Of a stretch of DNA of 64,000 bases, positions 1 through 7,988 are shown piece after piece. The notes under the pieces were generated by a model. That model was not told where the DNA came from and did not search any database. It was given only the letters and a program-made list of their open reading frames with translations. The stretch's first letter is position 1, and each line of letters starts with the position of its first letter. The stretch is from Microvirga terrae (lineage in GTDB: Bacteria > Pseudomonadota > Alphaproteobacteria > Rhizobiales > Beijerinckiaceae). The stretch spans positions 2,551,001 through 2,615,000 of the forward strand of contig NZ_CP102845.1 of assembly GCF_013307435.2 (NCBI RefSeq), written 5' to 3'. The translations under genes and the position numbers were made by a program.

Positions 1-399
1 CGCTAGGATCTCGATGACCCGCTTGGTCAATCGCAGGTCGCCGTTGAACTTGCTCTTGATCTCAATCACCAGCGGCGTACGCCCGGCAATCGTGGCGAGA
101 TAGTCGGTCAACGCCGGGATCCTGTCTCCGCCCGTGGCGCCGACGATCTCAATTTTGCTCAGGTCGGAGAGTTTGCGCTCTGCGACGAGCCCCGTCTCAC
201 CAGTCAGGCGGTTGAGCTCGAAATCGTGGAAGACGATGGCCTCGTTGTCGGCGGTCAGCTGAACGTCGAGCTCGATGGGAAAACCACGTGCAATGGCCGC
301 TTCAGCAGCCGAGACGGTGTTCTCGATGACGCCTTCCCCCTTGTTGTGGAGGCCGCGATGGGCGATGGGCTTCGCGACGAGCCAGCTTGGGGTGCTCAT
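1..399 (-). CDS. Glycerophosphodiester phosphodiesterase, C-terminus cut by window edge
   Basis: The first 133 residues of a GDPD-family enzyme, which hydrolyses glycerophosphodiesters to glycerol-3-phosphate and an alcohol in a metal-dependent TIM barrel. Visible family motifs are the N-terminal AHRG with its catalytic His, the acidic pair in IELDVQL and the second His in IVFHD, followed by a conserved VIEIKS. The protein runs off the left edge, so about half of a typical 240-residue enzyme is missing. There is no obvious signal peptide, so it is probably cytoplasmic. The ATG overlaps the stop codon of the upstream RidA-family gene as ATGA, which means translational coupling in a two-gene operon. 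Family assignment is firm; the exact substrate is unknown. Confidence 0.88.
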   Translation of the reverse strand, partial: MSTPSWLVAKPIAHRGLHNKGEGVIENTVSAAEAAIARGFPIELDVQLTADNEAIVFHDFELNRLTGETGLVAERKLSDLSKIEIVGATGGDRIPALTDYLATIAGRTPLVIEIKSKFNGDLRLTKRVIEILA

Positions 400-866
400 T
401 GGACTTCAAACATCCCTTCAACTTCGACACAGGCGTCAAGCGGCAGCTCGGCGACCCCGATGGTGGAGCGGGCATGCCGGCCTGCATCGCCCAGAACCTC
501 GACCATCAGGTCCGAGGCGCCGTTCATCACGGGAGCGAGGGCCGCAAAGGTCGGCACCGCATTGATGAAGCCGCCGAGGCGGACGCAGCGCGTGACCCTG
601 TCGAGGTCGCCGACGGCGGCCTTGAGCTGCGCGAGCAGGTTGATCGCGCAGAGCCGCGCCGCCTCCTGGCCGATCTCAGGAGAGATCTCGGCACCGAGCT
701 TGCCCTTGTGCGCATCGGCCAGCTTCCCGTCCAGCCCGAGGCAGAGCTGCCCGGAGATGACGACCAGGTTCCCGGTCCTGACGAATGGGACATAATTCGC
801 GACCGGCGCGGCCGGCATCGGAAGTGTAATTCCCAGTTCCTGAAGTTTCTTGTCGACTGCACTCAT
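396..866 (-). CDS. RidA/YjgF-family protein (UK114-like subgroup 1)
   Basis: A 156-residue member of the RidA (YjgF/UK114) family. RidA proteins hydrolyse reactive enamine/imine intermediates; this longer subgroup is less well characterised. The conserved tail is visible: GRHARSTIGVAELPLDACVE, with the Arg that in RidA contacts the substrate carboxylate. The start is placed at MSAVDKK because a CGAGG lies 6-10 bases upstream; two in-frame ATGs 21 and 24 bases further upstream have no clear ribosome-binding site. Its stop overlaps the next gene's ATG, so it is co-transcribed with the phosphodiesterase. The gene is divergent from eipB. A role in clearing by-products of the partner pathway is only inference. 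Confidence 0.87.
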   Translation of the reverse strand: MSAVDKKLQELGITLPMPAAPVANYVPFVRTGNLVVISGQLCLGLDGKLADAHKGKLGAEISPEIGQEAARLCAINLLAQLKAAVGDLDRVTRCVRLGGFINAVPTFAALAPVMNGASDLMVEVLGDAGRHARSTIGVAELPLDACVEVEGMFEVQ

Positions 867-991
867 GGGAGCCTCGTTTTGTGACATCATCCGGACGGAG
901 TAGTGGCGGATGAGCCGTAAGGACGCAAGCGGGAACATTGCCCTGTCCGCGCGAGGACCCTATCCTGCCTGGCATCGGATCGGGAGAAGAT

Positions 992-1831
992 ATGCGTTTC
1001 CTCGTTGCGGCCTGCGGCCTGTCCATCGCCTTGCTTGCTCCTGCCTCTGCCCAAACGGCAAGGCCTTCGGTCAAATTGGTTCCTCACAGGGCGGTTTATG
1101 ACCTGTCCCTGTTGAGAGCCGGCGGGTCCAATGGCGTCGATCACGCGACGGGGCGGATCGCCATGGAATTCGGGGGCGATGCCTGCGAGGGCTACACCCT
1201 CAAGTACCGCCAGGTGACGATCCTCAACAGCAGCGAGTCCGGCTCCAACACGCTCGACATCCAAACCGCCACGTATGAGGCGGGCGACGGCCGATCCATG
1301 CATTTCAAGTCCAGCTCGTTCCGGCAGGGCATGATCAAGGATGGCGAGGTGGACGGCGACGCCAAACTCACGCCGCAGGGCAATCTCAATGTCGACCTGA
1401 AGCAGCCCAAGAGAAAAGCGTTCGGGGCGCCGGGCGAGACCGTGTTTCCGACCGAGCACCTGAAGCGGCTAATCGAGGCGGGACGCCGGGGGGACACCAC
1501 CCTGTCCGTGAAGGTCTATGACGGTTCCAACAGGGGCGACAAGGTCTATGAGACCCTCGGACTGATCGGCCGGAAAATCGAGGCGGGCGCCGCTTCGGCC
1601 TCGCTCGAGGACGTCGCACAGGGCGAAAAGCTCGCCTCCGTCGCGCGCTGGCCCATCACCATCAGCTACTTCGAGGAAGGCAAGGCGGATCGCACGCCTG
1701 TCTACACGATCTCGTTCCAGCTTCACGAGAACGGCGTTAGCCGGGACCTGAAGCTCGATTATGGGGACTTTGCTCTGAAAGGAGAGCTGAAAAGTCTCGA
1801 CCTGCAGGCGTCAAGTTCCTGCAGCCATTAA
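992..1831 (+). CDS. eipB: EipB-family (DUF1849) periplasmic envelope-integrity protein
   Basis: A 279-residue exported protein of the DUF1849 family, whose founding member EipB of Brucella is a periplasmic beta-spiral protein needed for envelope integrity. The first 20 residues form a Sec signal peptide ending in APASAQ. The mature part starts with the conserved VPHRAVYDL. Two cysteines stand at about residue 65 (GDACEGY) and 277 (near the C-terminus), matching the disulfide described in this family. The start at 992 follows a GGGAGAAG ribosome-binding site; an earlier in-frame TTG at 938 would give a nonsense extension before the signal peptide. Monocistronic, convergent with dinB, with a strong hairpin in between. 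Confidence 0.86.
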   Translation: MRFLVAACGLSIALLAPASAQTARPSVKLVPHRAVYDLSLLRAGGSNGVDHATGRIAMEFGGDACEGYTLKYRQVTILNSSESGSNTLDIQTATYEAGDGRSMHFKSSSFRQGMIKDGEVDGDAKLTPQGNLNVDLKQPKRKAFGAPGETVFPTEHLKRLIEAGRRGDTTLSVKVYDGSNRGDKVYETLGLIGRKIEAGAASASLEDVAQGEKLASVARWPITISYFEEGKADRTPVYTISFQLHENGVSRDLKLDYGDFALKGELKSLDLQASSSCSH

Positions 1832-1926
1832 CGCATCGTGCGGACCCGGTGGGCCGCGTCAGCGACCCGGAAAGCCACGTCCGTGAAAAATGGATCCGGT
1901 TCTCCGCTCGAACGGCGCGCTCTTCG
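1831..1926 (+). repeat. Dispersed intergenic repeat, family A, copy 1
   Basis: Intergenic stretch after eipB beginning GCATCGTGCGG and ending in a GCGCTCTTC-like tail. A related element lies at 4199-4270: both share the start (GCATCGTGCGGnC), a GGGCCGCG block and the CTCTTC end. It resembles the GATGCTCT...TCCGCTC palindromic elements scattered through Hyphomicrobiales genomes. No reading frame. Function unknown. Confidence 0.6.
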
Positions 1927-1938
1927 AAGAGGCAGGAA

Positions 1939-1976
1939 CATCGGACCCAAAAGTAGGTCCGCGTTTGGGTCCGATG
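1939..1976. terminator. Perfect 13-bp stem-loop between convergent eipB and dinB
   Basis: Bases 1939-1951 are the exact reverse complement of 1964-1976, leaving a 12-base loop. It sits between two genes that converge on it and ends 2 bases from the dinB stop codon. There is no U tract on either strand, so it is not a textbook intrinsic terminator; it may protect 3' ends or be part of the adjoining repeat. Confidence 0.5.
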
Positions 1977-1978
1977 CT

Positions 1979-3247
1979 CTACCGTTTGCGCAGCACGATG
2001 CCCTTCTGAACGGCATTCGCTCCGAACTTGTCGCGCAGTTTGTCGATCGCAGCTTCCATATGGGCTTGGCGGACGACACTCTGATCCGCGAGATCACCCT
2101 TGTCCGCGTCGGCAGGGTCGCAGAGATCGGCTGCCCCGATGCCGATGAGGCGGAAGGCGGTACCGTCGCAGGCCGCTTTCAGGAGCTGCCGGGCCGGATC
2201 GAACAGGCGGGCGGCAAGCTGCGTCGGTGCCAAGCCCGACCGGGTCCGGGTCAGAAGCCGGAAATCCTTGTCCTTCAGCTTCAAGGTCACGCTCTGACCG
2301 GCAAGGCCGGCCATCTTCAGGCGGCGTGAGACCTTCTCCGAGAGACGCCACAGGATCGGTTCGAGATCCTCGAAGGATTTCAGATCCGTTTCGAAAGTCG
2401 TTTCCGCCGAGATGCTTTTCGTCTCCCGCTCCGGGGTGACGGGCCGCCTGTCCTCGCCCCAGGCGAGACGGGACAGGCGCTGCGAATCCCGGCCGAGGGC
2501 CTCGAACAGAATTTTCAACGGCACCTCACGCAGGTGGGAGATCCGGGATACTCCCACCTTGGCAAGCTTGCTCTGGGCCGATGCTCCGATCCCGGGAATG
2601 ATCCCGACCGGCTTGTCGGCGAGGAACGCTGCCGCCTCGTCGCGTCCGATGATCGAGAAACCTCGCGGCTTCTCCAGGTCCGAGGCGACCTTGGCCAGAA
2701 ACTTGTTGTACGAGAGGCCGACCGAGATGCTGATTCCGATCTCCCGCTCCACCTTACGGGCGAAACGGGCGAGGGTCAGGGCAGGGCTGCCATCATGCAG
2801 CCTTTCCGTCCCGGTCAGATCCAGAAAGGCCTCGTCGATGGAGACGGGCTCCACCAGGGGGGTCAATTCCCGCATGAGCTCGCGCACCTCGCGGCCCGCC
2901 TTGCTGTATTTCTCTCCGTTCGGCTTGATCACGATTGCCTCGGGGCAAAGCTTGAGCGCCTGGAACATGGGCATGGCTGAGCGGACCCCGTACGTCCGGG
3001 CCACATAGCAGGCCGTCGAGACGACGCCCCGCTTTCCGCCGCCGATGATGACCGGTTTGTCCGCAAGGCTCGGGTCATCCCGCTTCTCGACGGCGGCAAA
3101 GAAGGCATCGCAATCCACATGCGCGATCGAGAGGCTGTCCCGCTCCATATGCCGCAGGAGGCGGGGAGACCCGCAAGCCGCGCATCGTCCGGCCGATCGA
3201 TCGGTGGAAAGCGTCAGGCAGTCGCGGCAGAAGGGGGCTTCGCTCAT
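1979..3247 (-). CDS. dinB: DNA polymerase IV with N-terminal zinc-ribbon-like extension
   Basis: A 422-residue Y-family translesion DNA polymerase. The catalytic core shows the first metal-site motif HVDCDAFFAAVE, the steric-gate region, SIDEAFLDLTG with the catalytic Asp-Glu pair, and SYNKFLAKVASDLEKP, followed by thumb and little-finger domains. About 38 residues precede the usual polymerase start and carry two Cys-x2-Cys pairs (CRDC, CAAC) that look like a small zinc ribbon. No beta-clamp motif was identified with confidence at the C-terminus. The gene is followed (on its 3' side) by a stem-loop and preceded by the DUF3572 gene 12 bases upstream, so the two may be co-transcribed. No SOS box was recognised by eye. 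Confidence 0.93.
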   Translation of the reverse strand: MSEAPFCRDCLTLSTDRSAGRCAACGSPRLLRHMERDSLSIAHVDCDAFFAAVEKRDDPSLADKPVIIGGGKRGVVSTACYVARTYGVRSAMPMFQALKLCPEAIVIKPNGEKYSKAGREVRELMRELTPLVEPVSIDEAFLDLTGTERLHDGSPALTLARFARKVEREIGISISVGLSYNKFLAKVASDLEKPRGFSIIGRDEAAAFLADKPVGIIPGIGASAQSKLAKVGVSRISHLREVPLKILFEALGRDSQRLSRLAWGEDRRPVTPERETKSISAETTFETDLKSFEDLEPILWRLSEKVSRRLKMAGLAGQSVTLKLKDKDFRLLTRTRSGLAPTQLAARLFDPARQLLKAACDGTAFRLIGIGAADLCDPADADKGDLADQSVVRQAHMEAAIDKLRDKFGANAVQKGIVLRKR

Positions 3248-3259
3248 CGGCGGATGGGA

Positions 3260-3550
3260 TTATTCGAACTCGGATGGCGAGAGGGTCCAATGAGCCTGCA
3301 TGATGTGCTCCGGCTTGGTGTTCAGTTCTTTGGCAAGCGCGATCAGCAGCGGCTCGTCGGAGACAACGTAATCCAGGATACCGGCAAAGAAACCGGGCGA
3401 CGAGGCCGCCGACCGGATGGTGTCCGGTTGCAGCCCGGAGACGGCCATGAAACGGCCGAGGCGCTCCTCATCGGCGGTCAGGAAGGAAAACGCCTCAAGT
3501 GCGACATTTTCGGCCTCCTGCCGTGTAACTCTTTTTAAGGGAGTGTTCAT
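3260..3550 (-). CDS. DUF3572 family protein
   Basis: A 96-residue acidic protein of the alphaproteobacterial DUF3572 family, function unknown. Typical features are the N-terminal EAENVALEAFSFL helix and the FFAGILDYVVSDEPLL segment, all helical by composition. The start is set at MNTPLK; another in-frame ATG lies 15 bases upstream, and neither has a good ribosome-binding site. It is divergent from divK, a linkage common in this order, and sits just upstream of dinB on the same strand. Confidence 0.82.
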   Translation of the reverse strand: MNTPLKRVTRQEAENVALEAFSFLTADEERLGRFMAVSGLQPDTIRSAASSPGFFAGILDYVVSDEPLLIALAKELNTKPEHIMQAHWTLSPSEFE

Positions 3551-3650
3551 GCTGTCAATTTGCATTTCATCAATAGGTTGGGACCTAACTATATCATCAA
3601 ATGAACCATTGGGCCGGTGAAGTACATCTGGAGCCCCGGGGAAAGCGGCC

Positions 3651-4034
3651 ATGAAGAAGACTGTGCTCATCGTTGAGGACAACGAACTCAACATGAAGCT
3701 CTTCAACGATCTCCTCGAGGCTCACGGCTATGCGACCTTGAAGACCAGCCACGGCATTGAGGCCATGGAGCTGGCCCGCGCCCACAAGCCGGACCTGATC
3801 CTTATGGACATCCAGCTGCCCGAGGTGTCGGGCCTCGAGGTGACCCGCTGGCTTAAGGCCGATGAGGAGCTGAAGTCGATCCCAGTCATCGCCATCACGG
3901 CTTTCGCCATGAAGGGGGACGAGGAACGCATCCGGGAAGGGGGCTGCGAAGCCTATATGTCGAAGCCGATCTCAGTGTCCAAGTTCATCGCAACGGTGAA
4001 GACCTACCTTGAGGCGGACAGCAAGTCGCCATAA
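3651..4034 (+). CDS. divK: Cell-cycle single-domain response regulator DivK
   Basis: A 127-residue stand-alone receiver domain. It carries the acidic pocket (Glu9, Asp10), the phospho-acceptor Asp53 in LILMDIQLP, the Thr in AITAFAM and the conserved Lys in YMSKPIS. DivK is phosphorylated by DivJ and dephosphorylated by PleC in Caulobacter and relatives, and acts through DivL to control CtrA, so it sets cell polarity and division timing. There is no output domain. A GGGGAAAG ribosome-binding site precedes the ATG. In Caulobacter and many relatives the diguanylate cyclase gene pleD follows divK; here it is absent and a gene-free stretch with terminators follows. Confidence 0.93.
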   Translation: MKKTVLIVEDNELNMKLFNDLLEAHGYATLKTSHGIEAMELARAHKPDLILMDIQLPEVSGLEVTRWLKADEELKSIPVIAITAFAMKGDEERIREGGCEAYMSKPISVSKFIATVKTYLEADSKSP

Positions 4035-4198
4035 GTAGGCCGAATCCATGGCAGGGTCCAACCCGAAGCTTCAAAACAGGGATTCATCTCCTTGAGATGA
4101 CTTGGCTTTAAGTTTTTTTGGAAAATGCCGCTTTTTGGCCACACGGGCGCTTGCATCGTTCCATGTTTCCTATACGTTCAGCGCAAGTCTCCGCCTTA

Positions 4199-4270
4199 GC
4201 GCATCGTGCGGGCCTAGAGGGCCGCGCCGGCGAATAGTGGTTCCGGTCCCTCGATTCCACGATGCTCTTC
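4199..4270 (+). repeat. Dispersed intergenic repeat, family A, copy 2
   Basis: Starts GCGCATCGTGCGG and ends GATGCTCTTC, parallel to the element at 1831-1926 but shorter in the middle. It lies just upstream of, or partly within, the candidate small RNA. Confidence 0.55.
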
Positions 4271-4428
4271 AGCGGAAGTCATGCCCTACGGATGCTCAGG
4301 TCCGCCGCATCTCCTGGGAGTTCGGGGGCTCGGCCAGCCTGGGGGCAGATCGTTGCCTCCTCAACGCTGTCCCCGGCTGGCCACCAACTTCATTATCCTG
4401 CATTCAGGCGCCGCAAGGCGCCTTTTTT
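4265..4428 (+). ncRNA. Candidate small RNA with CCUCCU apical loop and intrinsic terminator
   Basis: Between divK and ade there is no credible coding frame, yet the plus strand can fold into a long hairpin. Bases 4332-4339 pair with 4375-4382, 4341-4344 with 4371-4374, 4345-4348 with 4367-4370, and 4351-4355 with 4362-4366. This gives 21 pairs (one G-U) with only T4340 and 4349-4350 bulged. The six-base loop at 4356-4361 reads CCTCCT, the sequence of an anti-Shine-Dalgarno. An intrinsic terminator follows at 4406-4428. A weaker 5' hairpin can form from 4271-4275 and 4300-4304. Small RNAs exposing CCUCC in loops are known in alphaproteobacteria (for example the alpha-r14 family). The 5' end is a guess and no convincing promoter was found. 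Confidence 0.5.
4406..4428 (+). terminator. Intrinsic terminator (first of a tandem pair)
   Basis: Seven-base-pair stem (4406-4412 with 4417-4423), GCAA tetraloop, followed directly by a T run ending at 4428. It would end the candidate small RNA or a long divK transcript. Confidence 0.82.
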
Positions 4429-4447
4429 GTTTCGACCTAGGCTCGTC

Positions 4448-4473
4448 CTGTCCCTTCGTAAGGGACAGTTTTT
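4448..4473 (+). terminator. Second intrinsic terminator in tandem
   Basis: Perfect nine-base-pair stem (4448-4456 with 4460-4468), three-base loop, then five T. It lies 20 bases after the first terminator and about 150 bases before ade, so it insulates ade from upstream transcription. Confidence 0.8.
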
Positions 4474-4626
4474 CATATCCGTTCGGCGGGAGCCTGACTT
4501 CGTGGGGCAAGCGGCGGCCAAGCGTGTCCCACTCGGGGAAGTTCCGGAACGCGGCCTGATCCGAGATGCGATTCCTGCCTCGTCCTGCTACGTTGCGGCA
4601 ACGACGTTCAAACGGGATGAGGGATC

Positions 4627-6468
4627 ATGGATCATCGCACACCTTCGCTGCCGCCCAGGACGGCCCTAACCCGGTTCTCCGTGGCTCCCCTGTCGACCAT
4701 GACCCGCCGGCTCGCCGACGTGGCTTCGGGCCGGGCACCCGCCGACTTGGTGATTACGGGCGCCCGGGTGCTGTCGACCTACAGCGAGCGGATCGCGCCG
4801 GAGCGCGAGGTCTGGATTGCCGGAGGGCGGATCGCGGCCGTGAAGCCTGCCGGCGCCCACCGCCAGGTCAATGGAGCGCCGGGCCGGGTCTACGATGCGA
4901 GGGGCGGAATCGTCGCGCCGGGACTCGTGGATCCACATATCCATATCGAGAGCAGCATGATCACGGCCTGCGCCTATGCGGAAGCGGCGCTGCTCAACGG
5001 GACCACGACGATCTTCTGCGACAGTCACGAGATCGGCAACGTCATGGACGCTGCCGGGATCGAGATGATGCTGGAAGACGCGCGCCATGCGCCGCTCTCC
5101 ATCTTCCTCACGGTGCCGAGCACCGTACCGGCCACCTCGCCGGACCTGGAAACGGCGGGTGGCGACCTGACTCCCGACAAGATTGCGGCCCTGTTCGACC
5201 GCTGGCCGGAGGCGGCGGCGCTCGGCGAGAAGATGGATTTCGTGCCCGTCACCATGGGCGACGAGAGGAGCCACGCGATCCTCGCGGCGGCCCTGAAGCG
5301 CGGCAAGCCGGTCTCGGGCCACATCTACGGCCGCGATTTCGTGGCCGCCTACGCGGCCAGCGGCGTGACGGACACGCATGAAGCCATTGACCGGGACATC
5401 GCCGACGACCTGCTCGATGCCGGTGTCTGGATCTTCCTGCGGGGCGGACCGCCGACTACGCCGTGGCACTCGCTTCCCGAGGCCATCAAGACCGTCACGG
5501 AGCTCGGCTCCTCTCACAAGCGCATCTGCGTGTGTACCGATGACCGTGACGCCGACGATCTGATGTTGTTCGGCATGGACTGGGTCACGCGTGAGGCGCG
5601 CCGGGCCGGCATCGGGCGCGAGCAGGCATGGAGCATGGGCGCCCTGCACCCGGCCACGCGCTTCGGCATGGAGGGTGAGATCGGCGGCCTCGGCGGCGGA
5701 CGCCGCGCCGATGTGGTGCTGCTCAACGACGATCTCGAGGTGCAGAACACCTGGTATGGGGGCGAGCTCGTCGTCGAGAGCAGAAGGATTACGCCCGTGC
5801 TCGATGCGGCGCTCTCCAATCGCTATCGCTATCCTCCCGAGGCGTACCGGACGGTTCACGTTGCGAAGCGGCCGAAGCTGATCCCGGAACTTCCCGTTGA
5901 GGCCTGCGAGGCCAATGTGATCCGCGTCGCCCTGCCGGGCATCGTCCTCTTCCATGACAGAGTCCGGCTCCAGCCTGAACGGGATTGGGATGCGCTGCTT
6001 GCCAAGAACGATCTCACCTTCGTATCCGTCATCGAGCGCCACGGCCGCACCGGCGGCGCCGGAATCGCCCACGGGCTGCTCAAGGATTTCGGGCTGAAGA
6101 GCGGGGCCGTCGCGAGCAGCGTCGGGCACGATTCCCATAACCTGATCGTTGCAGGAACGGATGAAGGCGACATGCAGGTGGCGCTCGACGCCATCATCGA
6201 AGCGCAAGGCGGCGTCTGCGTGGTCGATCAGGGCAAGGTCGTCGCCATGGTGCCGCTTCCAATCGCAGGCCTTCTCTCCGACAAGCGCGTGACCGAGGTG
6301 GCCGAGGAGACCCGGACCCTGAAGGCCGCCTGGGAGAAGGCGGGCTGCAGGATTCCCTATATGGGCTTCAATCTCATCCCGCTCTCGGTGATTCCGGAGA
6401 TCCGCATCACCGACAAGGGGCTGGTGCTCGTGCCGCAGATGGAACTCGTGCCACTCTACGAGCGCTAA
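4627..6468 (+). CDS. ade: Adenine deaminase
   Basis: A 613-residue amidohydrolase-superfamily enzyme that deaminates adenine to hypoxanthine in purine salvage. The metal-binding region is clear: [15 protein letters not shown] with the HxH ligands, [15 protein letters not shown] and [10 protein letters not shown]. The C-terminal half ([17 protein letters not shown]) is characteristic of bacterial Ade rather than of the adenosine deaminase family. Length fits the 570-600 norm with a slightly long N-terminus; the ATG at 4627 has a GAGGGATC site, while a later ATG at 4699 is also possible. Transcribed alone, after two terminators, and convergent with the FUSC gene. Confidence 0.93.
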   Translation: MDHRTPSLPPRTALTRFSVAPLSTMTRRLADVASGRAPADLVITGARVLSTYSERIAPEREVWIAGGRIAAVKPAGAHRQVNGAPGRVYDARGGIVAPGLVDPHIHIESSMITACAYAEAALLNGTTTIFCDSHEIGNVMDAAGIEMMLEDARHAPLSIFLTVPSTVPATSPDLETAGGDLTPDKIAALFDRWPEAAALGEKMDFVPVTMGDERSHAILAAALKRGKPVSGHIYGRDFVAAYAASGVTDTHEAIDRDIADDLLDAGVWIFLRGGPPTTPWHSLPEAIKTVTELGSSHKRICVCTDDRDADDLMLFGMDWVTREARRAGIGREQAWSMGALHPATRFGMEGEIGGLGGGRRADVVLLNDDLEVQNTWYGGELVVESRRITPVLDAALSNRYRYPPEAYRTVHVAKRPKLIPELPVEACEANVIRVALPGIVLFHDRVRLQPERDWDALLAKNDLTFVSVIERHGRTGGAGIAHGLLKDFGLKSGAVASSVGHDSHNLIVAGTDEGDMQVALDAIIEAQGGVCVVDQGKVVAMVPLPIAGLLSDKRVTEVAEETRTLKAAWEKAGCRIPYMGFNLIPLSVIPEIRITDKGLVLVPQMELVPLYER

Positions 6469-6547
6469 GCGTTCGTCGCGGAGCAGCAGCCCGGAGCGAG
6501 GCTGTCGAACCCGGGGAGGCCAAACCCTGACATTCCCGCCGCGCGCT

Positions 6548-7669
6548 TCACCTTTCGTCAGGGTGGGCCGTGCGGTCCAAGGCCAAATCCCCGGTTCGGA
6601 GAAGAAGATCGCCAAGGTCCTGCCTGAACTGTTCGAGCGCAAAGCCAAGGGCGACGACCTGTCCGAAGGCTTTTCCCGGCAGCTCCCGCATGAGGGAAGG
6701 AGACCGGAGCGCTTCCGCTTCGAAAGTAAAGGCGTTCAAGGCTTCCTCGAAGGCGGCCGCTCCTTGGGGTGTCCTGCGATTATGGAGGGCTTGCGCAAGA
6801 TCCAAAAGGAGCCTGCGGGTGGCTTCGTGCAGGGCATTGAGGGAGGGGCTGAGCCGTTCCCGAATGAGGGGCGGCAGAGGGCCGGAAGCCGCGCGGCCGA
6901 TCATCACGAGGTCGTGGCGCACCCGATACAGGGTACGGATGAGAGGCTCCGGGTCGGGCGCTTCCGTGAGACGGCTCTTTCTCTCCCGCGTCGCCTCCTC
7001 GGCTGCAGCCTCCGCCTTCTTCAGAGCGGAGCGGATCTGCGGATGAAGCGTCTGAAGCGCGGAGCGGCCCTTCGGACCGTCGGTGAGCTCTTCGATGAAG
7101 ATGGAGAACAGGTCCGCGTTCAGGGACACGACCTTCGCGGCCGCCTCCGCCATCAGTGTATGCGCCCGCGCCGGCAGGACGAACAGGGAGACCAGGACAC
7201 CGACGATATTGCCGAGGGTGATCTCCAGCACCCGGTCGAAGGCCGAGGCGATGGGGCCGATCGCCTGGCCGGTGGGGGGCAGAAGCATGATGAGAGAGGT
7301 GATCGGCGCGACCCGGAATGCTGGCTTGACCGCCGCTAGAAGCGCCAGCGGAAACAACGCCACCACGATGGCCAGTCCCAAGCTCAAGGGCGAGGTGTGA
7401 GGAACGAAGCCGGCGACCAGGCCGCCATAGACGGCCCCGGCCAGGGTACCGCTGAACCGCTCGACGGCAGCCTTGAGCGAGCCGCCGACGCTTGCCTGCA
7501 TCACCACCACGGCCGTGATGACGGCCCAATATCCTTGCGGAAGGTCGAAGAGCTTCGTGACGGCATAGGCGAGGGCGCCAGCGATGGTGACGCGAAACGC
7601 CAGCTTCAACTCCGCAGGGCGCACTCCGATGAGGCTGCCTAACCGTTCGATCCACCCGGACGATGCCAT
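6548..7669 (-). CDS. FUSC-family inner-membrane protein
   Basis: A 373-residue FUSC (fusaric acid resistance/aromatic acid exporter-like) protein. The N-terminal half has five or six hydrophobic spans, including the typical FDLPQGYWAVITAVVVMQ segment and a glycine-rich GTLAGAVYGGLVAGF. The C-terminal half (from about residue 180) is a long soluble helical domain rich in Arg, Glu and Leu. Members are usually half-size transport or membrane-scaffold proteins; substrate unknown. The start at 7669 follows a GGAGAATCGC site; the frame is open upstream to a TTG at 7744. A small zinc-ribbon gene lies upstream on the same strand. Confidence 0.85.
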   Translation of the reverse strand: MASSGWIERLGSLIGVRPAELKLAFRVTIAGALAYAVTKLFDLPQGYWAVITAVVVMQASVGGSLKAAVERFSGTLAGAVYGGLVAGFVPHTSPLSLGLAIVVALFPLALLAAVKPAFRVAPITSLIMLLPPTGQAIGPIASAFDRVLEITLGNIVGVLVSLFVLPARAHTLMAEAAAKVVSLNADLFSIFIEELTDGPKGRSALQTLHPQIRSALKKAEAAAEEATRERKSRLTEAPDPEPLIRTLYRVRHDLVMIGRAASGPLPPLIRERLSPSLNALHEATRRLLLDLAQALHNRRTPQGAAAFEEALNAFTFEAEALRSPSLMRELPGKAFGQVVALGFALEQFRQDLGDLLLRTGDLALDRTAHPDER

Positions 7670-7736
7670 GCGATTCTCCGCCCGCAGAGCATAGAGCGTG
7701 CGACCGGACGCAGGCCACGGGAAAGACGGTTTGATC

Positions 7737-7919
7737 TCATTCAACAGGCAGCACGACCAGGCTCGATCCGCAATCCTCGCAGATGCCGAGAGCCGGGGAG
7801 GCGATCATCTGCGTCGTCCGGCACTCGGGGCAGCCTTTCAACGCCATGTGGAGCGATCCCTGCATCTGATGCGCGCTTTGGCGGAACGCCTCACTCACTT
7901 GGACGGCCTGCTCGAACAT
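7737..7919 (-). CDS. Small zinc-ribbon-like protein
   Basis: A 60-residue protein with a helical N-terminal half and a C-terminal Cys4 site: CPEC, then CEDC 16 residues later, as in a treble-clef or ribbon zinc finger. A strong AAGGGAGG ribosome-binding site precedes the ATG, which supports expression. It could be a metal-binding or nucleic-acid-associated accessory protein; no family was recognised. It precedes the FUSC gene on the same strand by 67 bases, so the two may share a transcript. Confidence 0.68.
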   Translation of the reverse strand: MFEQAVQVSEAFRQSAHQMQGSLHMALKGCPECRTTQMIASPALGICEDCGSSLVVLPVE

Positions 7920-7988
7920 GGGCGCCTCCCTTGAGGGCCCTGATGCTGCGCCTCCCTGTGGCCTCCGTCAATCGAGCATTTGGGGCGG

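Noticed and set aside
4084..4119. Seven-bp hairpin followed by a T7 run after divK
   Set aside because: The T run is 12 bases from the stem, too far for intrinsic termination; stem is short and AT-rich.
4151..4175. TTGCAT...CTATAC as promoter of the small RNA
   Set aside because: The hexamers are only 13 bases apart, too close for the housekeeping sigma factor, and they do not fit the heat-shock consensus well.
4102..4440. A 112-codon frame through the candidate small RNA
   Set aside because: It runs across a dispersed repeat and through an intrinsic terminator, and the translation looks like noise.
4666..6648. A 660-codon open frame on the minus strand opposite ade
   Set aside because: Shadow of a high-GC gene: no family motifs and no sensible start, while the plus strand is clearly adenine deaminase.
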